DNA from: an uncultured Eubacteriales bacterium
Lineage (GTDB): Bacteria > Bacillota > Clostridia > Lachnospirales > Lachnospiraceae
Assembly: GCA_949289145.1 (NCBI GenBank)
Contig: CASEML010000141.1
Location: 1-40,225, forward strand
Direction of reading: 5' to 3'
DNA: 40,225 nt
In this document: piece by piece, positions 1 to 9,831 of the stretch
Layout of the letters: every line of letters begins with the position of its first letter
Position numbering within the stretch: the stretch's first letter is position 1
Program-made: the position numbers and the translations under genes
Notes under the pieces: model-generated
The model's input: the letters and a program-made list of their open reading frames with translations, nothing else
The model's database searches: none
What the model was told of the DNA's origin: nothing

Positions 1-133
1 CCGCTTAGAAAAGCGTGCCAGAAAAATTTTTAAAATGTGCCGTAAAAAACAACCGGAACTGCGGGCACAATATAGAAATGCTGCAAGGGAATTTACCTCC
101 TTGGAATTTTGGGAAAAATATCTTGGAATTTAA
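1..133 (+). CDS. C-terminal end of an upstream gene (partial)
   Basis: The second frame is open from the window edge to TAA at 131-133 and encodes about 43 residues. It is rich in Arg/Lys and ends in EFWEKYLGI. It lies 30 bp before the next gene on the same strand, so it probably belongs to the same operon. The fragment is too short to assign. A surface-glycan enzyme would fit the context, but nothing visible proves it. Confidence 0.5.
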   Translation, partial: RLEKRARKIFKMCRKKQPELRAQYRNAAREFTSLEFWEKYLGI

Positions 134-163
134 CCGATTGATATGGATGGAAGGAAAATTAAA

Positions 164-1345
164 ATGAAGATATTGCATATTTTATCTCGTTTGAAGGCGG
201 AGGGAAAGTATAAACTGGACACAGCAAGGCTTCAACAATTACAAAAAAGAAAAGCAACTGTGGAAGTGGTTCCGGAGCATCGGTGCAGCGGTTGCGGCTG
301 CTGTAAAAATGTCTGTCCGGTGGATGCAGTGACACTGGAGGAAAATGAATTTGGCTATCTGCTGCCGCAGGTAGAACGAGAAAAATGTATTAGATGTGGA
401 TTATGTCTAAACCGCTGTCCCGGAGTGAAAAAAACCATTACCGATTCCCAGGAACTTCCAAAGGCTTATGCGGTATGGGCGCAGGATCAGGTGCGAAAAG
501 TAAGCTCCTCTGGAGGTATGTTTACTCTGCTGGCACAGAGGATATTAGAGCAAAATGGTATGGTTTTTGGGGCTGCCTTCACCAAAGATTTGGAAGTGGA
601 GCATATCGGAATTGAAACGGAAGAAGAACTTTACAAACTTCGGGGAGCAAAATATGTGCAAAGCGATACGGGACTTGTCTATCGAAAGGTGAAAGAAGCC
701 TTAACGGCTGGCAGACCGGTACTTTTTTCCGGTTGCCCTTGTCAGGTGTCATCACTAAGAAATTTTCTTGGAAAAGAATATCCACAGTTGTTGACGGCAG
801 ATTTGGTATGCCATGGCGTACCTTCCCGTATGGTGTACCGAAAATATTTAGAAGAAGTATATGGAAAAGATACCATCGAAAGCTTTTCTTTCAGAACAAA
901 GGAAAAGGGGTATAGCTGCACTGTGCTGGAAGTGAAATTAAAAGATGGAAGAACACTTTATCCCAGCTTAAAAGATAATGACCCCTATGAAAAAGTATTT
1001 CATGGTTCTTATGCTTTGAGAAAAGCCTGTATAAACTGCAAGTTTGCTGAGATTCCAAGGCAGGGAGACGTGACGATTGGAGATTACTGGGGTGTCAGTT
1101 TGTACGATGAAAAGTTAAATGATGGAAAAGGAACCTCAGTTGTGTTGGTGAACAATAAAAAGGGCGAACAGGTTCTAAATGAAATCGGGCATGAGGCAAA
1201 ACTGATCCAAGAAACACCATTGGAAGTAGCAAAAAGAAAGAATCGTTTTGGGGCATATGTGCCGGTGCCGAAGGTAAGAGAGGAATTTTTGGCGGAGGCG
1301 GCTGAAAACGGATTTTTAGAAGCAGAGAGAAAGTTTTTGAAGTAG
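164..1345 (+). CDS. Coenzyme F420 hydrogenase/dehydrogenase beta-subunit-like Fe-S protein of a polysaccharide locus
   Basis: A 393-residue cytosolic redox-type protein. Two ferredoxin-like 4Fe-4S motifs are visible (C41, C44, C47, C51 and C75, C78, C81, C85 from this start). They are followed by the FrhB-type core: SSSGGMFTLLA, VLFSGCPCQVSSL, LVCHGVPS and a late CxxC motif leading to RQGDVTIGDYWG. Relatives commonly sit beside polysaccharide pyruvyl transferases in Clostridia and Bacteroidetes. Their substrate is unknown and the host is unlikely to make F420. I chose ATG 164 because GGAAGG lies 9 bases before it; ATG 143, in frame, has no such site. It is followed 8 bp later by a membrane protein and then by a paralogue fused to a pyruvyl transferase. 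Family call is firm; role is not. Confidence 0.85.
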   Translation: MKILHILSRLKAEGKYKLDTARLQQLQKRKATVEVVPEHRCSGCGCCKNVCPVDAVTLEENEFGYLLPQVEREKCIRCGLCLNRCPGVKKTITDSQELPKAYAVWAQDQVRKVSSSGGMFTLLAQRILEQNGMVFGAAFTKDLEVEHIGIETEEELYKLRGAKYVQSDTGLVYRKVKEALTAGRPVLFSGCPCQVSSLRNFLGKEYPQLLTADLVCHGVPSRMVYRKYLEEVYGKDTIESFSFRTKEKGYSCTVLEVKLKDGRTLYPSLKDNDPYEKVFHGSYALRKACINCKFAEIPRQGDVTIGDYWGVSLYDEKLNDGKGTSVVLVNNKKGEQVLNEIGHEAKLIQETPLEVAKRKNRFGAYVPVPKVREEFLAEAAENGFLEAERKFLK

Positions 1346-1353
1346 ATAAAGAA

Positions 1354-3216
1354 ATGGAAAGAGAAAAGAATGAATTTAGGACAATTGAATATCTTGTAGT
1401 CTTTTTATTGGCTCTTATACCAAGACGTATTTTTATTGCACTGCATCATCAGCCGTTTCGCACACCCATGGATGAAATGGTCACATTGTCTTCAGCGGCC
1501 TTTGGCGCCGGTTATGATTGGACTTCATTGGTGATCAATGCAAAACATTATTATGGTGGAGGCTTCACGATTCTTTTTAGCCCATTGTTAAAGATGGATA
1601 TGGATTCCACAAGTATTTTTTGCATAATATTATGTGTATATGCTGTAATGCAGAGTATTTCTGCTCCGATTTCCTGTTATATTACAAAAAAGTACCTAAA
1701 AATATCCAAAAGAACACATTTGTATCTAATTTCTTTAGTATGCTCATATTTGGTCGTAGCGCGGACTCAAACTACCTTAAATGAACATGCGTTAATAGGA
1801 ATCACATGGATTTTATGGCTTCTTTTGTGCAAGCTTGTGGAATACGAGGAGCATTATGGAAAGAAGGCATTTTATACGGTATTGTTGTTTCTGCTTATGT
1901 CCTATGCACTGACCATACACGAAAGAACAAAAATGTTTTGGATTGCCATTGTTATCATAACAATATGCTATTATTTGTTCCGGAAGAAATGGCTGGTTGC
2001 AAAAGTACCGGCAGTAATTTCGGGATTTTTAGGATATTATGGTGCCGGAAAATTTGTGGACTGGATCAAGAAAAGTGTGTGGCTGTGGCAGGAGGGGGAA
2101 GCACTGACAAATACGGAAGTAAGTATTGATATTACGAAGGATATGCTTACACAGCCAGAATTTTATCAAGGAATTCTATCCACTATTGTAGGACAGATTC
2201 ATACAAGCTTTACATTTACTTGTGGTTTAACAGCCATTGCACTTGTGATTGCATGGAGTGTTTTTTGGGCATATGTAAAAGGCGTCAAAGTGAAACAAGA
2301 GCCGTGGACGGAAGCAAAAAACTCCTATATGAAATATTTGCTGGTTTCTATTGTATTCTTTGGCCTGTGCATTGCAGGAACTATTTTTGCACAAAGCCTT
2401 ACATGGTCAGGCAAGGTTTTAAGCGCCTTGAACGGCGGCAGCAGCTATGGCTTCAAAGCATATACCTATATCCGGTATTATGGTATCTACTTAGGACCTT
2501 TCTTCCATGCAGTTCTTATGTTTATTTATTTTCGTATAGAGGAATTGCAGGGAAAATTTGAATGGTGTATTCGGGTTTTTGTATGGGTAGAATTTTTGTT
2601 TTTATTTATGGTATTTTTGTATATTGCTCCAAATAATGTGGCAGCTGAAGTATATTGGCCCTTTGCTTTATGGAATAAGCTTAGGGGAGATGGGGTAAGA
2701 TTCTATGTGTATTTAATAGGAGTTGCCATCTCAACAGTTATATTTTTAATCTCTTTATATTTATTTCAAAAGAAAAAGTACAGTATTTATCTTGGAATGT
2801 TTTTCGCAATTTTATTATTTCAATATGGCTGGAATGCTTATTACTGGGATGGAAATTATATGGATAATTACGAAGACAGAACAGATGCAGGCTATGAATT
2901 TATTAAAAATCTGGAAGAAGACGGCTTTGAAGTCCCTCAGGAAATTTATGTGAAATCCACTGCTTCCATGGGACAGGACCCTGCTTATGTGTATCAGATG
3001 CTCTTAAAGGAATATAAATTAATTCCCGAAGTTCCCGATCCTTCCACAGAGAAGGTTCTTGTGTTATGCAATGAGGCAGGGATAAGGAAAGTCCAGAAAA
3101 AAAAGTATAAAATTTACATTTTGGATGATAATGAATTTATTGCTACTAATTGGAATGAACTTTTAGAGTATATTGAAGAAAAGGGATTGGAAGAATATAA
3201 TGCTTTAGGTCAGTAG
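1354..3216 (+). CDS. Polytopic membrane protein, GT-C-like glycosyltransferase candidate
   Basis: A 620-residue integral membrane protein with about 12-13 hydrophobic segments from residue 10 to about 490. A soluble C-terminal tail of roughly 130 residues follows, with an alpha/beta look (EIYVKSTASMG, KVLVLCNEAG, KYKIYILDD). After the first membrane segment comes an acidic pair, D40-E41 in RTPMDEMVTL. GT-C lipid-sugar-dependent glycosyltransferases carry a catalytic acid in that loop. I recognise no specific family, so the glycosyltransferase assignment is inference from architecture and neighbours. The ribosome site before ATG 1354 is weak (AAAGAA); with the upstream stop only 8 bp away, translational coupling is likely. 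An O-antigen polymerase-like role is an alternative. Confidence 0.75.
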   Translation: MEREKNEFRTIEYLVVFLLALIPRRIFIALHHQPFRTPMDEMVTLSSAAFGAGYDWTSLVINAKHYYGGGFTILFSPLLKMDMDSTSIFCIILCVYAVMQSISAPISCYITKKYLKISKRTHLYLISLVCSYLVVARTQTTLNEHALIGITWILWLLLCKLVEYEEHYGKKAFYTVLLFLLMSYALTIHERTKMFWIAIVIITICYYLFRKKWLVAKVPAVISGFLGYYGAGKFVDWIKKSVWLWQEGEALTNTEVSIDITKDMLTQPEFYQGILSTIVGQIHTSFTFTCGLTAIALVIAWSVFWAYVKGVKVKQEPWTEAKNSYMKYLLVSIVFFGLCIAGTIFAQSLTWSGKVLSALNGGSSYGFKAYTYIRYYGIYLGPFFHAVLMFIYFRIEELQGKFEWCIRVFVWVEFLFLFMVFLYIAPNNVAAEVYWPFALWNKLRGDGVRFYVYLIGVAISTVIFLISLYLFQKKKYSIYLGMFFAILLFQYGWNAYYWDGNYMDNYEDRTDAGYEFIKNLEEDGFEVPQEIYVKSTASMGQDPAYVYQMLLKEYKLIPEVPDPSTEKVLVLCNEAGIRKVQKKKYKIYILDDNEFIATNWNELLEYIEEKGLEEYNALGQ

Positions 3217-3224
3217 GAGGAAGC

Positions 3225-5639
3225 ATGGCGAGATTACTAGAAAATAAACATAAGTTAGGCGACAGGGTTAATGGTGTCATATGCGGAATCAATGCAGTTG
3301 GTTCCCAAATTGCTGAAAATGTAAAAGAATATGGAAAGGAACGGCTGTATCGGTTAGATTGTGGCAGCAAGAATAAAAAAAACAGAGAGATTTCAAAAAA
3401 TAATATTGATTATAAGAAAGGAAAAAGTGTTGCAGCTTTAAAAGAAAATGCCTGTACAGGGTGTGGTGCATGTGTATCAGTATGTCCCTATGGTGCCATA
3501 GAGATTAAGGAAAACAGGGATGGCTTTTGGGTGGCCAAAGTAAACCATGATAAATGTACAGAATGTGGCAGGTGTAGTGCAATATGTCCTGCCATTCATT
3601 TTCACTGTGCCGGGACAAAGCAGCCAAATTGTTATGGTGCTATGGCGGTGGATGAGATTAGAGAAAAAGGCTCCTCCGGGGGTGTTTTTGAAGTGCTTGC
3701 GCGGGAGATGTTATCGCAGGGAGGTTATGTGTGCGGTGCTTCCGCCAAAAGTCTTACCTGTGTAGAACACGAGATTATAGACGATATCCAGGATATTGGG
3801 AGAATGCGGAAGGCAAAATATGTGCAGAGCAGAGCATATTTTATCTATCCTGAAGTAAAAAAATTGTTAGAAAATAATGAGAAAGTATTATTTTCCGGCA
3901 CACCTTGTCAGGTGGCGGCATTGCATAATTACCTGGGAAAATCATATGAGAATTTATGTACCATTGATTTAATTTGTAAGGGTGTACCCTCACTGAAAAT
4001 TTTTCGAAAATATTTGTGGGAGCTGGCAAAGAAAATCGGTAAAGAAATACGGAATGTGGATTTTCGCAGCAAATGGATTTTTGGATGGCAGCCCGGTATG
4101 AAAGCGGAATGTAAGGATAATTCTATTTTTGCAGAAAACATGGCGTGTAATGTGTATCTACAGGCGTATGAAAACAGACTGATAACCCGCCCGTCCTGCG
4201 ATGAATGCAAATATGCCACACTGCCAAGGCAGGGGGATATTTCTCTGGGTGATTTCTGGAATGTGGGAAAGTATAAAGAAGAGTTAGATGACGGCAAGGG
4301 TACTTCCCTTTGTCTAGTGAACACGCCTAAGGGAAGCAGGTTATATGATGCCATCGCAGATAAGCTGCAGGTGAATAAAAAGGTTCCGCTGAGAGTAGCA
4401 AAAAAATGCAATAGAGCGGTTTATATGGGTGAAAAAGCTAACCCATTGAGAAAAAGATTTTTTGAAATGGTTCCTAATGCTTCCATTGAGAAAGCAGTTG
4501 ATTATACCTTGAATGATAAATATGACACAGCCTTATTAGGACTTTGGTATGGCAGAAATTATGGAAGCATGATGACTTATTACGCTCTAAATCGTGTAAT
4601 CCAAAGATTGGGACTGTCTGTCTTGATGATTGAGGATCCAAACATGCATTTTTATGAGAATGTAAATGGAAGAACCCATCCTAAAAAATTCGGGCAGAAG
4701 TACTATAATATCAGTAAAGCATACCCTCTGTCAGAACTTAATAAGTTAAATGAAAAGTGCGATACTTTTATTCTTGGCTCAGATCAGTTATGGAATTACC
4801 ATTTAAGCAAGAAATATGATCAAATGTATTATTTGGATTTTGTTTCGGATAATAAGAAAAAAATTGCTTATGCGACATCTTTTGGTGCGGCAAAATATAA
4901 TGGACCTAGTGGTGTAAAACATTTAATAAATACAAATTTAAAAAGATTTGATGCAATTTCTGTACGAGAGGATTATGCAGTAGACATCTGCAGGGATACT
5001 TTTGGCATTGAAAGTGTTCAAGTGCTGGACCCAGTGTTTGTATGTGAATATGAGGAATATGAAAAGGTAATAGAGGATGCCGCTCCTCAGGAAAGTGAAA
5101 AGTTTATTTTTTGCTATATATTGGACCCTACATCAAAAAAAGGGAAAATGCTTGCAGATTTGTATAAAAAATATAATACTAAGTTGGATGTTGTATTGGA
5201 CGAGCCGCCTTGGAATTACAAGATGAACCGGGAGAAATTTGAGCTTCCCGATCAGCAGGGAATAGAATTTAGGAAAAATGTATCGGTACAGGAATGGCTG
5301 TGGTTCTTTAAAAATGCGGAATACATTGTGACGGATTCCTTTCATGGAGCGTGTTTTTCTATTATATTTAAGAAGAAATTTCTTGTAATACGAAATAATA
5401 AACGTGGTGGTTTGCGCTTTACTTCCCTGTTAGAAGGATTTGACATGATGGATCGTCTGGTTGAGTCGGAAGAATCAGTAGTGAAAACAGATAAATTATT
5501 GCAGCCAATCGATTATGGTAAAGTATATGAAATAATGAAAAAAGAAAAACAAGAATCTGTGGAATGGCTAAAAAATGCGTTGTTTTCTACCAAAAAAGTG
5601 AAAAATTACATGGCATATGGGATTCAAGAGGACAGGTAG
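3225..5639 (+). CDS. Fusion of F420-beta-like Fe-S domain and polysaccharide pyruvyl transferase domain
   Basis: An 804-residue two-part protein. After about 70 unassigned N-terminal residues come two 4Fe-4S motifs (C77, C80, C83, C87 and C111, C114, C117, C121). The FrhB-type core runs to about 400 (SSGGVFEVLA, VLFSGTPCQVAAL, RQGDISLGDFWNVG). From about 433 to 760 it has a polysaccharide pyruvyl transferase fold: LGLWYGRNYGSMMTYYAL, FILGSDQLWN, ISVREDYAVDICRDTFG, VLDPVFV and TDSFHGACFS (703-712). The pyruvyl transferase family usually adds pyruvate ketals to glycans; fold members can have other substrates. The two activities are often separate neighbouring genes, so this fusion links them physically. 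AGGAGG precedes ATG 3225 at ideal spacing, 8 bp after the upstream stop. Domain calls are strong; the joint reaction is unknown. Confidence 0.88.
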   Translation: MARLLENKHKLGDRVNGVICGINAVGSQIAENVKEYGKERLYRLDCGSKNKKNREISKNNIDYKKGKSVAALKENACTGCGACVSVCPYGAIEIKENRDGFWVAKVNHDKCTECGRCSAICPAIHFHCAGTKQPNCYGAMAVDEIREKGSSGGVFEVLAREMLSQGGYVCGASAKSLTCVEHEIIDDIQDIGRMRKAKYVQSRAYFIYPEVKKLLENNEKVLFSGTPCQVAALHNYLGKSYENLCTIDLICKGVPSLKIFRKYLWELAKKIGKEIRNVDFRSKWIFGWQPGMKAECKDNSIFAENMACNVYLQAYENRLITRPSCDECKYATLPRQGDISLGDFWNVGKYKEELDDGKGTSLCLVNTPKGSRLYDAIADKLQVNKKVPLRVAKKCNRAVYMGEKANPLRKRFFEMVPNASIEKAVDYTLNDKYDTALLGLWYGRNYGSMMTYYALNRVIQRLGLSVLMIEDPNMHFYENVNGRTHPKKFGQKYYNISKAYPLSELNKLNEKCDTFILGSDQLWNYHLSKKYDQMYYLDFVSDNKKKIAYATSFGAAKYNGPSGVKHLINTNLKRFDAISVREDYAVDICRDTFGIESVQVLDPVFVCEYEEYEKVIEDAAPQESEKFIFCYILDPTSKKGKMLADLYKKYNTKLDVVLDEPPWNYKMNREKFELPDQQGIEFRKNVSVQEWLWFFKNAEYIVTDSFHGACFSIIFKKKFLVIRNNKRGGLRFTSLLEGFDMMDRLVESEESVVKTDKLLQPIDYGKVYEIMKKEKQESVEWLKNALFSTKKVKNYMAYGIQEDR

Positions 5640-5649
5640 AAAGAAAAGA

Positions 5650-5678
5650 TTGATTCAGGGATAGAAATACATTATAAT
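5650..5678 (+). promoter_or_regulatory. Sigma-A-type promoter before the 5724 membrane protein
   Basis: TTGATT at 5650-5655 is followed by a 17-bp spacer and a perfect TATAAT at 5673-5678. It lies in the 84-bp gap after the fused Fe-S/pyruvyl transferase gene. Transcription would begin near 5685, with a leader of about 40 bases. Its -10 region, ATTATAATGAAAG, is identical over 13 bases to that of the promoter at 30681-30709. Confidence 0.6.
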
Positions 5679-5723
5679 GAAAGATATGAATTTTTTTGAA
5701 AAGAAAGGATGATAGGGGAAGAA

Positions 5724-7439
5724 ATGGAGCAGAATAAGATAAAAAGAAAAGAAGTACTATATATGGGACTTATGTATGCGGCACTTCTGCTATTTAAGTT
5801 GATTTTTGTCATTGGAAACCGCAGTTTTCCTATTATTTCAGACGAATTTAACTATGAATTCATGAGCTGGCAGTTGACAGAAAGAGGGATTTATGATTCT
5901 TCCCATTATCCGCTGCTTTATCCGCTTTTGATGGCACCGGCACATTTGTTTGGTGATAATTCATATTTTGTAATGAAGGTATTAAATGCAATTTATTCTT
6001 CTTTTGTACCAGTGATTACATATAAGATATGTCGCTTGTATGTGGAAGAAAAGCCCAGCCTTGCATGCTCCATTTTTACGATGGTAATTCCGTATCAGTA
6101 CATTATACCTATGTGTTTAATGAGCGAAAATGTATATTTTCCGTTATTTTTATTGGCAATCTATCTCTTTTTACGATCATATAAAAAGAATGTATATGAG
6201 GATATTGCAGCCGCTGTTTCGGTTGGACTGCTTATGTTGACCAGACATATTACCTTATCATTGATACCGATATTTGCACTTTTCTGGTTTATAAAACAGA
6301 TGGGAAAAAAGGAAAAGTTCGCAAAGATTATTTTGAGAGGTCTGGGTATTTGCGTTGGGATTGTGGTGGTTTACTCTCCGTGGCTTATTACAAAGCTAAT
6401 GCAGGGACATACATTGAAAAGTATCGTGGGGTTTGGAGTTGCATCAAACACCAATCCGGAACAGCTTACACTGCCAAGATTTGGGCTTTCCTTTGCCTAT
6501 TATTTCTTTTACGTGGCACTGATGGCGGCTCCGTTTTTAGGAGTGTTGGTAAAATCGGTGAGGGCAATAGATATAAAGAAGAATGAAAGACTTAGCAGCT
6601 ATAATCAGTTATGGTTTTTGTTAATGGGGCTGATAGGAATGCTGGTAATTGCAAGTACACGTCATTCATGGAGAGTATATTATAACTATCCGGAATTTAC
6701 AAAGATGAAGGGGCGGTATGTAATTTATGTTACGGTGCTGGCGGCTATTTTGGCCACGGTTACTATGTTTTATAAAAAAGTAGAATTTAAGCATAAGTGG
6801 TGTAATATTTTAGCTTGTTATATCATTCCATTGGGGGTACTGCTGGTAGCATATCTGGTGGAGATAGCAGGAAAGACGCCAATTTCCGTAAATACTTTAA
6901 TCGATATGTATGACAGCATAGACGGAAGGAGAATCTATTATGGCGGAAAGATTTTCTTTGCAGTGGCAGCAGTCAGCATGATTGGAATTCAGGCAGTTTA
7001 TGATTTTGGAAAAGAAAAATTGAAAGTGTATTTGCCGGTGGTCTTCGGGGTCTGTATTGTGGTGACAGAGTTGATGGGAGCAGGTGAATATTATGAAAAA
7101 GTAAAGAGTGCGAATATAACTGCTGTGGAAACCGGTTTGATAAAATATGAATGGGACATTATAGAGGATTTAAAAGCTATAAATACTGGTGAAAAAACAG
7201 TAGTTTATATGGAGGAAGGAGTAAGGCGCAGAGATCTTATTGAATGGATACCGAAATTTGCAAGGCTTACTAATTTTACAATGACAGAGAATCAAAGTAA
7301 AATCTCTGCAGATACCTATTATGTGCTAACTATAGAACCAGAGAAATATGAGGATGTATTGTTAGAAGAAATTAATATGTATACATTTAATAAACGAAAT
7401 ATATACCTGCTTCATGTAGAAAATGTAAGCAGCAATTAG
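5724..7439 (+). CDS. Polytopic membrane protein, GT39/GT-C-like glycosyltransferase candidate
   Basis: A 571-residue integral membrane protein with around 11-12 hydrophobic segments. It has the familiar layout of lipid-carrier-dependent glycosyltransferases: a first membrane helix, then a loop with the acidic pair D40-E41 (PIISDEFNYEFM), and HYPLLYPLLMAP entering the next helix. The last ~110 residues (after VVFGVCIVVTELMGAG) form a non-membrane tail with LKAINTGEKTVVYMEEG. I place the start at ATG 5724, because AGGGG lies 5 bases upstream; ATG 5709, in frame, has its AAGG too close. A promoter lies upstream and UDP-glucose dehydrogenase follows after 27 bp. The specific donor and acceptor are unknown. 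Confidence 0.78.
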   Translation: MEQNKIKRKEVLYMGLMYAALLLFKLIFVIGNRSFPIISDEFNYEFMSWQLTERGIYDSSHYPLLYPLLMAPAHLFGDNSYFVMKVLNAIYSSFVPVITYKICRLYVEEKPSLACSIFTMVIPYQYIIPMCLMSENVYFPLFLLAIYLFLRSYKKNVYEDIAAAVSVGLLMLTRHITLSLIPIFALFWFIKQMGKKEKFAKIILRGLGICVGIVVVYSPWLITKLMQGHTLKSIVGFGVASNTNPEQLTLPRFGLSFAYYFFYVALMAAPFLGVLVKSVRAIDIKKNERLSSYNQLWFLLMGLIGMLVIASTRHSWRVYYNYPEFTKMKGRYVIYVTVLAAILATVTMFYKKVEFKHKWCNILACYIIPLGVLLVAYLVEIAGKTPISVNTLIDMYDSIDGRRIYYGGKIFFAVAAVSMIGIQAVYDFGKEKLKVYLPVVFGVCIVVTELMGAGEYYEKVKSANITAVETGLIKYEWDIIEDLKAINTGEKTVVYMEEGVRRRDLIEWIPKFARLTNFTMTENQSKISADTYYVLTIEPEKYEDVLLEEINMYTFNKRNIYLLHVENVSSN

Positions 7440-7466
7440 AAAACGAATTTCAAGGAGGATAAAAAA

Positions 7467-8687
7467 ATGTTAAATGGTAAGGAATACAAAATTGCAGTAG
7501 CGGGTACCGGATATGTAGGGCTTTCCAACGCTATTTTGCTGGCGCAGAATAATGAAGTGTTTGCAGTGGATATTATACCGGAAAAAGTTGAATTGATTAA
7601 TCATAAAAAGTCTCCCATCGTAGATAAGGAAATTGAAGAATATTTAGCAACAAAGGAACTGAATTTAACAGCTACCGTAAACGGAGAGGAAGCATACAAA
7701 AATGCAGATTTTGTAATCATATCTACGCCTACTAATTATGATTCACAGAAAAATTATTTTGACACTTCTTCTGTAGAAGCAGTCATTGAGTTAGTGATGA
7801 AAATAAATCCGGATGCGATTATGGTAATCAAATCTACGATTCCTGTAGGATACACCACATCCATTCGGGAAAAATATAACTGTGAAAACATTATTTTCTC
7901 ACCGGAATTTTTAAGAGAAGGACGTGCTTTGTACGATAACTTATATCCAAGCAGAATTATTGTGGGAGCGCCCACCAAAGATAAAAGGCTTTGTGAAGCA
8001 GCAAAAACATTTGCAGAACTTTTAGCTCAGGGAGCGATCAAAGAAGAAATTCCCATGTTGTTTACTGATTTAACGGAAGCGGAAGCCGTGAAATTATTTG
8101 CAAACACATATCTGGCACTTCGCGTATCTTTCTTTAACGAATTAGATACTTACGCAGAAGTACGAGGATTAAATACAAAGCAGATTATCGAAGGAATCGG
8201 TTTAGATCCTCGTATCGGAACACATTATAATAATCCATCTTTTGGTTATGGCGGGTATTGTCTTCCAAAGGATACCAAGCAGTTACTTGCCAACTATAAT
8301 AACGTTCCCAATGAGATTATCAAAGCAATTGTGGCAGCAAATACAACTCGTAAAGACTTTATTGCGGAACAAATTTTATCCCATGCAGGATTTCCAGAAA
8401 AAAAGGATGTAGTAGTAGGTATTTATCGTCTTACCATGAAAGCAAATTCCGATAACTTCCGTCAGTCTTCTATTCAGGGAGTTATGAAGCGTATCAAGGC
8501 AAAAGGGGTAGAGGTAGTTATCTACGAACCAACCTTAAAGGAGGAAACGTTCTTCAATAGTAAAGTGATTTCTTCCATGGAAGAATTTAAGAAAATAAGT
8601 GATGTGATTGTTGCAAATCGTTATAGTGAAGAATTAGAAGATGTATTAGAAAAAGTATACACAAGAGATTTATATTTTAGAGATTAA
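7467..8687 (+). CDS. ugd: UDP-glucose 6-dehydrogenase (nucleotide-sugar dehydrogenase)
   Basis: A 406-residue cytosolic NAD-dependent enzyme that oxidises UDP-glucose to UDP-glucuronate for surface glycan synthesis. The N-terminus has the Rossmann motif [13 protein letters not shown] with an acidic strand end (VFAVDI). Mid-protein motifs are [19 protein letters not shown] and the hinge region [21 protein letters not shown]. The catalytic cysteine is C265 in [15 protein letters not shown]. Length matches the short bacterial Ugd/HasB type. AAGGAGGA sits at ideal distance before ATG 7467. It precedes three GT2 genes, one of which may use its product. A related UDP-aminosugar dehydrogenase activity is possible but less likely for this short form. 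Confidence 0.92.
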   Translation: MLNGKEYKIAVAGTGYVGLSNAILLAQNNEVFAVDIIPEKVELINHKKSPIVDKEIEEYLATKELNLTATVNGEEAYKNADFVIISTPTNYDSQKNYFDTSSVEAVIELVMKINPDAIMVIKSTIPVGYTTSIREKYNCENIIFSPEFLREGRALYDNLYPSRIIVGAPTKDKRLCEAAKTFAELLAQGAIKEEIPMLFTDLTEAEAVKLFANTYLALRVSFFNELDTYAEVRGLNTKQIIEGIGLDPRIGTHYNNPSFGYGGYCLPKDTKQLLANYNNVPNEIIKAIVAANTTRKDFIAEQILSHAGFPEKKDVVVGIYRLTMKANSDNFRQSSIQGVMKRIKAKGVEVVIYEPTLKEETFFNSKVISSMEEFKKISDVIVANRYSEELEDVLEKVYTRDLYFRD

Positions 8688-8703
8688 TTTGAGGTGACAC
8701 AAG

Positions 8704-9831
8704 GTGAACCAAAATATAAAAGTATCGGTAATTATGCCTGTATATAATGTGGAGAACTGTCTGTCTGAGTGTTTGGATACTTTGATGGAGCAGTCATTGA
8801 AAGAGATTGAAATCATATGTGTGGACGACGGCTCCACAGATAATTCTTTGGCAATATTACAGGAGAGGGCGGAAAAAGATAACAGGATCCGCGTAATTAA
8901 TCAAAAAAATTCCGGTGCAGCCACAGCCCGCAACCGGGGGTTTACTTATGCTTCCGGTGAATACGTTCTGTTTTTGGATTCGGATGATTTTTTTCATAGG
9001 GATATGTTAAAGAAGTCTTATGAATGTGCGAAGAAACAGCAGACTGATATTGTGATCTTCCGGTGCAGGGAATATGACAGCCTGAAACAAAATTATAATC
9101 CTATGGAGTATTCTATCAAAAAAGAAGAATTACCAGACAAAAATCCTTTTACTTTTCACGATATACCCGATTATATTTTTACCTTTGCAGTAGGCTGGGC
9201 ATGGGATAAGCTATATAAAAGACAATTTATTGTAGACAGCGGATTGAAATTTCAGGAACTTAGGACCTCCAATGACTTGTATTTTGTTTTTTCTAGTTTG
9301 GTAAAGGCCAACGGTATTTATATTTTGGATGAACATCTTATCTATCACCGGGTAAATAGAAGTACATCTCTTTCTGTAACAAGAGAGAAGTCATGGGATT
9401 GTTTCTACAAAGCTTTGAATGCCCTAAAAGAAGAATTAGTAAATATGGGTGTGTATCAGGAAGTAGAACGGGGCTTTTTAAACTGGGTTGTACATTTTGC
9501 TTTCTGGAATTTAGACACTATTACCGGAAAGGCATACAAAAATGTTTATATGCTTATGAAGGAAAGGCTGTTTATAGAACTGGGCATGGACAAAAAGCCG
9601 GAGGAATTTTACTTAAAGCACCGTTATTATGAACGGATGCATGAAGTTTTAGATACGGAATTAGAGGATTTCCTATTATTCCATATGCTGGAATACCGGG
9701 CGAAAATGAAAGAATTAAAAGAAGTAAAAGAAGAATTAAATTGGATCAAAACTTCCACAACTTTTCGGGTAGGAAAGAAAATTATGAAAGTGCCAATTAA
9801 ACTCAAGAAAATGATAAAAGGAGAAAGATAA
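8704..9831 (+). CDS. Family 2 glycosyltransferase
   Basis: A 375-residue cytosolic glycosyltransferase with an N-terminal GT-A fold. Visible motifs are VSVIMPVYNVENCLSECL, CVDDGSTDNS (nucleotide binding), ATARNRG and LDSDDFF (metal-binding acidic motif, about residue 97). A C-terminal helical part holds a short charged coil (KELKEVKEELNWIKTS), then STTFRVGKKIMKVPIKLKK. The next two proteins share this basic tail. The start is GTG 8704, with GAGGTG 7 bases upstream; no ATG fits better. Its stop overlaps the next start by one base (TAATG), so the two are translationally coupled. The sugar is unknown. Confidence 0.9.
   Translation: MNQNIKVSVIMPVYNVENCLSECLDTLMEQSLKEIEIICVDDGSTDNSLAILQERAEKDNRIRVINQKNSGAATARNRGFTYASGEYVLFLDSDDFFHRDMLKKSYECAKKQQTDIVIFRCREYDSLKQNYNPMEYSIKKEELPDKNPFTFHDIPDYIFTFAVGWAWDKLYKRQFIVDSGLKFQELRTSNDLYFVFSSLVKANGIYILDEHLIYHRVNRSTSLSVTREKSWDCFYKALNALKEELVNMGVYQEVERGFLNWVVHFAFWNLDTITGKAYKNVYMLMKERLFIELGMDKKPEEFYLKHRYYERMHEVLDTELEDFLLFHMLEYRAKMKELKEVKEELNWIKTSTTFRVGKKIMKVPIKLKKMIKGER

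Noticed and set aside
3929-4411. 160-residue minus-strand open frame
   Set aside because: Lies wholly antisense to the conserved Fe-S/pyruvyl transferase gene and shows no domain or ribosome site.
164-5639. True F420 hydrogenase or F420 metabolism
   Set aside because: No hydrogenase subunits or F420 genes; the domain is common in glycan loci where the substrate is not F420-linked.
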